48,655 nucleotides of DNA from Symbiodinium natans (Eukaryota; Sar; Dinophyceae; Suessiales; Symbiodiniaceae). Positions 1 to 11,300 of this stretch are shown piece after piece; the stretch's first letter is position 1; each line of letters opens with the position of its first letter. The notes below the pieces were generated by a model. It saw nothing but the letters and a program-made list of their open reading frames with translations, made no database searches and was not told where the DNA came from. A program made the position numbers and the translations under genes. Where the stretch lies: positions 198,501 to 247,155 of the forward strand of contig CAJNDS010000041.1 of NCBI GenBank assembly GCA_905221605.1, in the 5' to 3' direction.

Positions 1-45
1 GCACCTCCATAGATGGCATCTTCTGCCGACCCAAAGCCCAAGCCC

Positions 46-66
46 AGAGAGAGAGAGAGAGAGAGA
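46..66. repeat. (GA)n microsatellite
   Basis: About ten GA dinucleotides. The flanking bases 1-450 hold no exon I recognise; they are probably intron upstream of the first visible Rpn5 exon. Confidence 0.9.
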
Positions 67-279
67 AGCTGCACACACACTCCGTCATCCTCGACAGCCA
101 TGCCCCTCACCCTACACCACAGACCCTGAATTCTGGTCCCTAAACCCTACACCACAAACCCAAGAACACATTCAGCCTCGGACTAGAATGGGAGTTCCTT
201 ATTCCTAGAACTTGTACCTCCGAGGCTTGGTTTAGAAGGTCATATAGACGTACACATACACTTAATTCTACTTATACAT

Positions 280-381
280 GGGTGGTTGTCAAAATTATGG
301 TCCCTTTTTTGGATCCCTATTATAGTACGGCACCTAGTATTTAGGGTACCCCAAAAGGGATCATAATTTCAGCAGCCACCC
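280..381. mobile_element. MITE-like foldback element
   Basis: The arm at 280-310 (begins GGGTGGTTGTC, contains ATTATGGTCCCTTTT) is an imperfect inverted copy of 351-381 (contains AAAAGGGATCATAAT, ends CAGCCACCC). The inner part (GGATCCCTAT against TTTAGGGTACCCC) extends the pairing, so the whole 102 bp can fold into one hairpin. It lies just upstream of the first Rpn5 exon. I see no coding capacity and no clear target-site duplication. Confidence 0.5.
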
Positions 382-450
382 ACATGTTCAAGAAGGTCAA
401 GCGCAACAGGTGTATCCTGCGGGTGAGATCCTTCATGCCTGCTCAAACAG

Positions 451-513
451 GAGCAGAGGCTGGACCTCATCAATACGCTGAACGAGGTGACGGAGGGCAA
501 GATTTTTGTGGAG
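451..513 (+). CDS. PSMD12: Rpn5 exon 1 of those visible
   Basis: Acceptor CTCAAACAG|GAG. It encodes 21 residues ending VTEGKIFVE, matching the family segment IDTL..VTEGKIYVE. The donor is GAG|GCCGGA, a GC donor; splicing there and not at the nearby GT keeps the family spacing VEVEKARLT. Confidence 0.85.
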
Positions 514-3500
514 GCCGGAGGGTGGGTTTTAGGGTTCAGGGTTTAGGGTTTTAGGGTTTAGGCTTTAGGGGTTTAGGCTTTAGGGTTTAGGGTTTAGGGT
601 TTAGGGGTCTTTTTCTTCGGGTAATACGGGAGCCTAGGGTTTGGGGCTTAGGGTAAGTAACTATACCACCGTCATCCCTGACCTATGCAACATCAGAATC
701 GAGTGGCCACTTGAAGGCTTGGTCGGTGCTAGCGGTGATTGTTTGGGACGCTTTCTTTGTGTTTTTGTTCGGTTTTCTTTGGGTGTGGGGGGCTTCGTGG
801 ATTGTTGTGCAGGGTGGTAGGGGGCTTCGTGGGTCTTGGGCGTTTTTGGGCTGGGACTCATGGTCGCCCCTGGCCCTTCAACCCCCCCACAAGCCCTAAT
901 CCCTAAAACCCTAAACCCTATAAATCCTAAACCCCGACGTGGTCCCCCCGGTCTCAGGTGGAAAAAGCGCGCCTCACGTCGATGCTGGCCATGGGGCCCA
1001 GACCCTGCGGTTGGTGATGAGCCGTGAACCCGAAACCCCGAACGCTAAACTGTGCTAAAGCCTCAAGCCTCAAGCCTCAAGCCTCAAGCCTCAAGCCTCA
1101 AGCCTCAAGCCTCAAGCCTCAAGCCCTAAACTCTACTAGAAACCTGGATTGAAGGGGTGTTTGGAGAGTAGGTGTGTATAGTAGGAAGAGAAGGACCCTT
1201 GCACCTACATTCCTACTGTATGCCATCTTCATCTTGGCTCAAGTTGAGGACAGCGCTAGGGTCCAGCGACTACTTACGGCCACTTCGGAGCCCATTGACG
1301 ATGTGGCAAGGTGAGAACAACTCGACACCGGAAACCGCTGCCGAGTACGAGTCGATGGCCATCTCCGAGAACATGGAGGAGGAGTTGCATCGCCTGGGCG
1401 CCTCCTCCAAGATGGTCGAGGATCTCAAAGAGGAGGAGAAGATGGTCCATCTGCCGATGCCGGGCAACCTCGACGGATCAATTCGTACCAAGGCTTTGCG
1501 TTGCATGTTCAACATGCTTCAGGCACATCCTGTGGGGAAAAGCACTTGGTTTCAGGCGGCCCTGCTTCTTGATCACATCACAGCACGCCAGCGCTTCGGC
1601 TTGGAAAAGCTACCGCTGACCTGTACGTGCTTGACAGGCATCGTCTTGAAGTGCGCCTCCAGCGCGGCATTGCCCCTTTCAGGTGAGAACCTGATTCATG
1701 ACTTTGCTACATGGCTGGATTCCACGCAGAACTGCGTGACTGCAACAGTGTCCAACCGAGCAGTCTCCCAGCATGAGAAGGAGGTCTTAGAGGCGCTCGA
1801 TTTTGGGGTGGAAGCACCCTGCGTTCAGCGGTGGTGCCAGACCTACTTCACTCGCTTCGGACTCTTGGCGGGCCGGGATTCTCAACTTCCTATCCAGCAG
1901 ATGCACGGAACGGCCTTGATGTTCGCACACGCCGTGGTTATGTGCGTTCCAGCCTCCCCAATGCTCAGCCACGGCAAGCTGGCCGCCGGACTGTTTAGCC
2001 TGAGCTTTGTGTACTCGGGCCTGCTGCCAGTGGCCAGCCTCATGCCATCGAGCATGAGTGTTGCAGAGTGGCGCGTGCTTTTTTCAGCCATCCCGGCAGG
2101 TAAGCTGCCTCCATGCTGTTTGCCACGGGCTGCAACGATGAGGCTTATGGACATGATTTGCCTGGCCGTCATGGAAGAAGCTGATGTCGTCCGCGCGTGG
2201 TCAAGGCAGGCAGCGGAAGCCTTGAGCGAGTCATTTCAGCAAATTTGCATCTCCCGAGAGGAGCCAAAATCAAGCAAGGCCTAAGGTTCTTTCTCGGCCA
2301 GGCAACAAGTGGCATGTTTCGTCTTGCGAATCAGATGACTTGGTAGTTGGGGTCTCAGAGAGGAATGTCGAGTACTTTACCAGCCGCGGTCTTAACTACC
2401 ATCCTTGGCTAGATGTTAGGCATTGAGGAGAGTGGGATAATTTCTGAATGTCACACACGTGGTACTCTCAATAAGAAGCTTCCGATCTGAGTTCCAATCC
2501 GGTTTGCAGCTTGGACAGGCCAGGTGCTGGCGTCCCTAAGCCCAAAAACGCACCAAATACGAGACTGCCAAGAGCCCCAGAAAATCGAACATGTTTGGGC
2601 TTGAGAGACTTCGAATCACCACCGGCTGAATGCAGATTTCTCGTGGAACCTTTGGAGAGCGCGCAGGTTCGAATTTCGGCGGCAGTGTTTAACCCTAGAC
2701 ACTGAGCCGTGATTTCGAGGGATGATCTGCGAACTTTGCTGCTGGCTGGGCAGTATCTTCTACATGGGCACGGGGTAGCGCTCCACAGCGCCTTGTGAAC
2801 TGGAATTCAAGATTCTAGAGGTTTCGGGCATTCCGGGGTTTGGGTTTGTGAGTCTAAAAGCGGGGCGTTGCGCAACGAGCTGTGCCATCATGCAATTCGC
2901 GACTTGTTTTGGATCATCGCTTTGCGATCTTCTTGTTCATCCGTCGCCTACTGAATTGCTCATACTCGTACGCCAATAGCTGCGTTCCCTGTCTTTATCT
3001 GCCTGAAGATCGCATGTTACACATTTTACCTGCTTCGCTCGGATGCATGCATATGCATGTGTCGAACGAGCGGAAAAGCGATGCCAGCACCGCGGCTGGA
3101 TGTTGCTGACGAGGTTCACGAGCTTATGCAACTCCCGAAATCTTCGATGGTGACCAGTACAGAGTAAACCCTAAACCCTACACCCTAAACCCTGAACCCA
3201 CAAAAACAATCCACGGCGACAACTATTCGTCGCCGAGCTACTGTGGCCGATTCGCATATCTTGCATCACGGGAGATGTGTCAGTTCTTCAAGTCTGGCTG
3301 GCGTCGGGGACGTGAACTGACGATTCTCCAGAGGTCATCAGCTCAAGGCTTCCATACTTTCTCGTGCATAACAAGTTAAGGAAAGTACATAACAAGTTAA
3401 GGAAAGTACATAACAAGTCAAGGAAAGTACATAACAAGTTAAGGAAAGTACATGGCAAGTCCCTAACCCCTAAACCCTAAACCCTAAACCCTAAACCCTA

Positions 3501-6500
3501 AACCCTAAACCCTAAACCCTAAACCCTAAACCCTAAACCCTAAACCCTAAACCCTAAACCCTAAACCCTAAACGTCGGTTCGACACCGGAAAGGCCGGGA
3601 ATGGCTCAATCAGTTCGCGGCCTGAGATCCAGCCGTACCACAGACCAAAGACCACGCCTTGACAGGTTTAGGGTTTAAGGGTTTAGGGTTAAGGGTTAAG
3701 GGTTTAGGGTTTAGGGTTTAGGGTTTAGGGTTCAGGGTTTAGGGTTTAGGGTTTAGGAAGAAAGCTCCGCTTGAGCCGCTTGCGTGTGGAACGAGAGGAA
3801 AAGCACTGGAAAAGCAGTGCCAGCACCGCACCTGTTTCGCTCGGATGCATGCAAGTACATGTGTCGAGCGAGAGGAAAAGCACTGGAAAAGCAGTGCCAG
3901 CACCGCAGCTGGATGCTGCTGACGGGGTTCACGAGTGGCTCTTCACATCTGACTGGCATTGGGTACGCGAACTGACATTCTCCAGGGGTCGTCATTAGTT
4001 GCAGTTGCGGTAGCCCTAAACCCTAAACCCTAAACCAGTAGGTGCCGTTTCTAGAAGTCGGTTCGGTTCGACGCATGAAGGCTGAAGATCACCCAAACAG
4101 TTCGCGGCCTGAGATCCAGCCGTAGGAACGACGACGGAGCAGCTTTTGACCGAAAAGACCTCTGCTTGACTGGCTGGTTCTTAGAGCCCTATAGCATCCC
4201 TGAAAGGGAAAATATCGGGCCCCCAAAATCCCTCATTCCCTACCAAAACCAGGGGGTTGAACCGCTGTTGTGGCTCGTAACGTATGTTATGATTTGGTCA
4301 CTTGCTTTTTGCCTGCTTGTCTTATGCTCCAAGGAGGGTTAGAGGGCATCGGTGATTAAGGAATACCTACAGCAGTACTCAGAAATTCATCATACATTCC
4401 AGTACTTGGTGGTTCATGTGTACTTAGGAGGGTGAAAAGTGACCTGAATAGGGTTATGAGTTTTGACCATACTACTCATAAGTACCCTAGTGAACCCCTA
4501 AACCCTAAACTTTTTAATTCCGGAAGACATGGCCTTGAGTGTTTGGGGTGTAGGGTTTAGGGTGTAGGGTTTAGGGTTTAGGGTTTAGGGCCTGGGCGAG
4601 CTAAGGCCAACATGAAGGAGGAGGAGGGGAAGGTCGACGAAGCCGCGAGCCTCATACAGGAGGTCCAGGCAGGGCTCCTTTGATTCATGTTTCTGGCTTG
4701 GGGTTTAGGGTTTAGGGTTTAGGGTTTAGGGTTTAGGGTTTAGGGTTTAGGGTCCGCTTGTGACCCTGCACCCAAAAGTTCCTAAAGCCACAAAAGCCCT
4801 GAAATTCCAAGATCCGAACAGGGCTTTCATGCTTCCAAGATGACAGGTGAGGGCTCCATTCGGCTTGGCCCCAAGCCCTACCACCAGAACCCCAAGCCAA
4901 TGTTTCCCTAAGAGTCCCACAAGGGGCATGATGCCAAGAACCTACACCCAGCGGATTGTTGGCGGCTCGTAGGGAAAGAATCCCTCAACTCCACCCTAAG
5001 CATGCCACAATGATTCAGGTCGCAGATGAATCCCTAAACCTCGACCCCGTCCCCCAAACCCTTAATTATGTTGAGCCCTGTTGCGCGTTCAGAGTTTGGG
5101 TTTTCGTGTTTAAGGCTTTTGGGGTTTTCAGGTTTTTGAGGCTTTAGGGTTGTGGGACTTTAGGGCCTCTACGGTTTCTCGCCTTCATGGTTTAGGGTTG
5201 TTCAGCATTACTTTCAAACCCCAAGCCCTAAATACCAAACCCCAAGCCTTAAACTCCTAAGCCCTAAACCCTAAACCCCCAAACCCCAAACTTCGAGAAC
5301 CCCCCCCCCCTCCGGCCACAAACGGCAGGTGGAGTCCTTTGGAGCCATGGAGAGGCGCGAGAAGACAGTGCCGGGCTCAACGAGGGTGTAGGGTTTGGGG
5401 TTTAGGGTTTTGGGTTTTGGGTTCATACAGGGTTTGGGGTTGAGAGTTTAGGGTTTTGGGTCTATATAGGGTTTTTTGGGTCGTACACGACTTCGGGCCT
5501 AATAGGGCTTACAGGGTCTCTAGTGTTTAGGGTCTAAAGGGTTCAGGGTCTACAGGGTTTGGGGTCCTAAACCCTGAACCCTAAACCCTAAACCGTACCC
5601 TTAACCCTGAGCTGGATCCTGCGCCTCCAGCAGTCTCTCAATGTTTGTGGCCTCGACCTGAGATCTATTCGACAGAGTTTTTAGGATTCAGGCTTTGGGT
5701 TTTTTGGGGGGTTCAGGGTTGTGGGTTTGTAAGATAGGGGGCTGGACGTTTGGGATGCGGCGAGTCAGAGTTTAGGGGGGGTGATGGTTGGGAGAAGCTC
5801 ATGTTGACCAGGGCGTCACCGTAAACCCTAAGCCCGAAACCCGAAACCCGAAACCCGAAACCCTAAACCCTAAACCCTAATTAAACCCTAAACCCAAAAC
5901 CCAAAACCCTAAACCCTAAACCCTAAACCCTAAACCCTAAACCCTAAACCCTAAACCCTAAACCCTAAACCCTAAACCCTAAACCCTAAACCCTAAACCC
6001 TAAACCCTAAACCCTAAACCCTAAACCCTAAACCCAAACCCAAACCCCTAAACCCCAAACCCTAAACACTAACACCAACCCAAGGAGTACATTCTGAATC
6101 AGATGCGCCTGGTCCTGGCAAAGAAGGACTTTGCTGGGGCCCCAGCAGTTGCTAGCCATGCGTGCCCCATGCATGCTTTGTTTCGGGTATTTCCTACGAT
6201 GGGGGTGAAGCTAAAGGCTCAAGCCCTAGAACTCCAGAGCCCTAGAGCACTACAGCTACTGGTTCCGAGTAGGGAGGGAGGGAATTAGGTACCTTCTTAT
6301 GTCCCCTACATATGGTCAGTGCCATTAGGGGCCGCCTTAGAGTAAGGACCGCAAAAGGGACCATATTCTAGAGAAGTGACCACGTATATATATATATATA
6401 TATATATATACACCTTTTTAGGGTTGAAAGAGGGTGCCTCCCTCATTTCCTACTAGGAACCAGTAGGTAAAGCCCCCAAAAACCGCCATTGAGGTTCGGA

Positions 6501-8261
6501 CCCAGATCATCAGTAGGAAGATCAACCCAAAGCTTCTCGACGCGGACGACTTTCAGGACGTTTTGTTTTTTTGTGTCTTTGGCTTTACGGTTTAGGGTTT
6601 AGGGTTTAGGGTTTAGGGTTTAGGGTTTAGGGTTTAGGGTTTAGGGTTTAGGGTCAGGGTCTAAGGTTGAGGGTTTATAGGGCCTGGGGTTTATGGTTCG
6701 ACGAAAAAAGGGTATCCTTCAGTCGTCGAGGTTAGTGTCGAGGGTTTGCGAAGAGTGTCAAGGGCGCGGCCAAGGAAGGAATGCACCTGCACGGTACTGC
6801 ATGAGGCTGCTTCTTTGTGGTATTCCTACCGGCGAAGTCACGATTCGTGGAGGAGGTAGCGTCTAAGGGAGACCTTAGGGGACACAACCTAGGGGCACGA
6901 GCCTTGATCCCTTGAACATTCAGGCTTGTGAGTAGGCTTCGTTCCCTGAGCACTCAGAAGGCGCTGGGGTGTTGGGATCTTAAGCCTTGTCTTTAGGGTT
7001 TAGGGTTTGGGTTTAGGGTTTAGGGTTTAGGGTTTAGGGTGATGAAGGCAGCAATTTAGATGGCATGATGCGGTATACAGTTCATCAAATGTTTAGAGGC
7101 TAAGGTTCAGGTACTTCGGGTAGGTTTGTAAGTATAGCAATTAGACCCCCAAACCCTAAAGCCTGAAACCGCGACCCTAAACCCGGAGCTGGGAGCTGGG
7201 AGGACATAAAAATCCGATACTACGAGTATATGCCCGGCACTGAGAACCGACAACAAGTTCGTCGGGGAGGGGGAGGTAAGGTTTAGGGTTTAGGGTGTAG
7301 GTCGCCCCGAAAGAAATTTTAACCAAGCTCCCAACGGGAGTTTCGCTCTGAGCCCGAGACCCTAAACCCCAAGCGCAACATCCTGCTCTTGTCCTCTCGC
7401 TGTTTTTGCTGATTCTTAGCAGCTATTCGGACACGTACTCTCTCTGGGGGGTTTCCGAATTCAGGGTCCCTCTACAAGGAGAAGAGTATGTCGGAGAAGG
7501 AAGAGACGAATGGAGGGACCTTTACAAGGGACCTTTAGTCTTATTTCCCTACATATACCTTATGTCGTCCCTCTATACCCAAGTAGCCCCTACATTCCCC
7601 GAAGGTCCCTTTTAAGGGTTCCCCCCCCCTTTGGTCCTTTGATCCTTTCATTTGGAAGCACCACTTGAAGGTTCATTCGGGTTTAGGGTTTAGGGTTTAT
7701 AGGGCTACTTGGAGGTTCATTAGGTTTATAAGTGGGTTTAGACGTGCCCCCCCCCCAAAAGGTATAACCATAGTTCCCCTGCTTATAACTCAAATTATAA
7801 GTGCCCAAGTGAGCCTCCAAGCAAAGTTCAAAAGGCTGCTGCCCCGAACCCCCACGTCACAAAGCTCCGATAGCCTCAAGTATGCAGGATCTTGACTCTC
7901 TCTTTGACGCGGTCTCTTTCCTGTTCTTCTTGAAATGTTTAAACTGTTTAAGCTGCGAGATCATCTACCAACAATCTTTTCTCACATGGTGTCCATGTCT
8001 CGCGGGTATACTCTTTGCAGGCTGCAGTGCTGGCGCGTCTCAGACAAAAATGAATTAAGCAACATTTTCCCAAATCGCAGACCTTGACGCAGGGCTTCCG
8101 TGAAAAACGTGAAAAAGAACGTAAAGGTCCATGCCGCCCACATAACCCTAAAACCCAGAACCCCTCAACCCTGAAGCAGATGCCTATCCCCAACCCACTG
8201 GCCAGGGAATGGGTTGCGGGAGGGACTTTAAAAAGCAAACGGAAACAAACAATACACACGT

Positions 8262-8303
<42 letters not shown>

Positions 8304-11300
8304 GCATATATATATATATACATATATATTCTATCCATATCAAGGGCATCGTGTTTATGGGTTGCAGGGGGTTCGAAGGGTTTTGGGATTTGGGGAGCGC
8401 CGGCTGAGGATCAGATACTGGCTGCACGAGAAGAAGTTCCTCGATGTAGCGAAGCGCCCTTGCCGGATGATTGGGGTCTTGCAGAAGGCTCTGAATCTTG
8501 TAACGCGTGCGTAGCCCTAAACCCTAAACCCTAAACCCTAAACCCTAAACCCTAAACCCTAAACCCTAAACCCTAAACCCTAAACCCTAAACCCTAAACC
8601 CTAAACCCTAAACCCTAAACCCTAAACCCTAAACCCTAAATCCCCCACACCCGGAGTTTTTGTCGGGCCTGGCTTCGCTTGCAGCTCCTCTCAGGGATTT
8701 GCTGCATCCACCTCTCAAGGCAGCTATGTCAGCTCAGGGATCACTGGGGTTTGCATCGACTTTCTGGCCTTGGGGCACGTTTAAATCTCTGAATGCGGTT
8801 TAGGGTTTAGGGTTTAGGGTTTAGGGTTTAGGGTTTAGGGTTTAGGGCTTCCCCTCTTTGTTTCTCAAAGCATCCTCAAGAGAAGGGCTGCTACCGATCG
8901 TGGAGGCTTGGTAAGGTTCGCTTGGAGGAGCTCGGAGCATACGAGAAACCCCAAAAAAACCTTGGGCCCCAACATCATATGAAACAGGGTTTACGTTCCT
9001 GTTTCTGGTGAGTGTATATAAGGTTCCTTTTTAATATTGGTGAGTGTACATACCGGGTGTCCTTTTGGGGGTACCAAAAAATAGATACCCTGCTTCATAT
9101 GGGGGTTTCCGAGATTCGGGGTACCTTATTGGGGTCCCCATTGTATGGGGGATCCTACGATTTGGGCACCTATATTGCCCCAAAGTCACATCGACCCTAA
9201 ACCTTCTCATGTTGCCCCACACTAAGAGTCCTTGATAGGGATTCTAGTAAGGGGGTACTATCATCCCTGCTAAGTACTGTAGGGGGAACATCCCAACCTT
9301 AAACCCCTAGAGCTGCCAGGGCTCTCCAGAACCCTGAGCCCTGAACTCCAAAGCAGGAAACCCTCAAACCCTTAAACCCTAAACCCTTAAACCCTTAAAC
9401 CCTTAAACCCTTAAACCCTTAAACCCTTAAACCCTTAAACCCTTAAACCCTTAAACCCTTAAACCCTTAAACCCTTAAACCCTTAAACCCTTAAACCCTT
9501 AAACCCTTAAACCCTTAAACCCTTAAACCCTTAAACCCTTAAACCCTTAAACCCTTAAACCCTTAAACCCTTAAACCCTTAAACCCTTAAACCCTTAACC
9601 CTTAAACCCTTAAACCCTCAACCCTAAGTGGGCGGGTTGGGGGAAGCTCGGGATCGCGTTAGCTGTAGCCTTAAACCCTAAACCTTCCGAAGCAAGGTGC
9701 ACCTTGGCAATCTTCAACACGCCTTCGGTGAAGTCAGACGAGTCCAAGTGGATCGATGCGCTGACGGCCAGTTAGGGTTTAGGGTTTAGGGTTTAGGGTT
9801 TAGGGTTTAGGGTTTAGGGGTTCAGGGTGTATACAGGGTTCAGGGTTTAGGGGCTAAGTCCTAAACCTTACACCCTTGAGCCCCCCTCTAGAGCTGAGTG
9901 GGGTCAAGGGCCGCTTAGGCAGGTGTCCAGTCTTGTTGCTTGTCACGTGGTGGTGGTGGGGGGTGGATGTTTAGATGTGCTTGTGGCACCCAAAACCCTA
10001 ACCCATCCTAACCCCTAACCCTAAACCCCAAGGGCTTGGTCTTTTGGGCTTCACCCTGGGTGCTGTCGCAAGGCTTTCTCACGTCACTACGATTACTATG
10101 GTTTTGGGTTTAGGGTGTAGGCTGGACCCCTAAATCCACACCCATGGCAGAACGGCCGGATCTTCCAAAATAGATTAAGGAAGGAGTATATGCTCAATCT
10201 CAACAGTTTCCCCACATCTTGATGTGTGGCATACTTCCTAAGCTATCAGAGGAACGTGCTTCAGTGGCGACCGCACAAAGGCTCCACCCCTTGATATGGT
10301 TCAAAGAGTTTGTGCCTTGTTGAAGCTCTTCTGGAAGATACACCTTAAAACTCTAGCCCCGCAAGCTCCTGCATCAACGTTCTTCTGGAAGATGCCCCTG
10401 AACTTAGGCCTCTGCAAACTGCTACGCCTAAGCCCCCTAAAGGTCTGCAAAGCCCGGAAAGCCCCGTAAGCCCCCAAAACCCTAACCCCTAAACCCCTAA
10501 GCTAAACCGCGAAGCCCAAAGCCCCAAAACCCACAAAACCCTAAATTCCTGAGCCCCTAAACCCCGAAGCCCCTAAGCTCCCTGAACCCCCTAAACCTCT
10601 GAACCCCTAAACCCCCAAACCCCTAAACCCTTAGACCCTAAACCCCTAAACCCCTAAACCCCCTAAATCCTCTAAACCCCCCAAACCTCATAAACCCCCT
10701 AACCCCTAAACCCCTAAACCCCTAAACCCCCCTAAACCCCCTAAACCCCCCTAAACCCCCTAAACCCCCAAAGCCCCCTAAACCCCCTAAACCCCCCAAA
10801 CCCCCTAAACCCCCCAAACCTAAACCCCCTGAACACCCCAAACCCCCTAAACCCTCCTAAACCCCCTAAACCCCCCTCAACCCCCTAAACCCCCTAAACC
10901 CCCAAACCCCCTAAACCCCCTAAACCCCCAAACCCCCTAAACCCCAAAGCCCCTAAACCCCCCAACCCCCAAACCCCCTAAACCCCTAAACCCCCAAACC
11001 TCCTAAACCCCCTAAACCCCCTAAACCCCCCAAACCCCCTAAACCCCTAAACCCCGAAAAGGCCTATTGCATCTACCTGGTCCGGGCCTTAGTGGGTTGC
11101 TCCGCCCGCCGGCAGTTCCCGCGTTGGGTTTCGGGTTTAGGGCGTAAGGTTTAAGGTTTAGGGTTTAGGGTTTAGGGTTTAGGGTTTAGGGTTTAGGGTT
11201 TAGGGTTTAGGGCTCCTGGGAGAGCAGGACTCCCAAGAATCCGGGGGACGGCTTCCTGACTTGAAGGTTTGCGACTGCCATGGCGCGTCTGAACCCGAAA

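Noticed and set aside
9362-9626. CRISPR-like regular array
   Set aside because: Direct tandem repeats without spacers in a eukaryotic context; a telomere-unit variant.
11229-11267. Exon-like DSQESGGRLPDLK in Rpn5 intron 10
   Set aside because: It could mimic a later Rpn5 segment, but exons 10 and 11 join perfectly without it and the order would be wrong.
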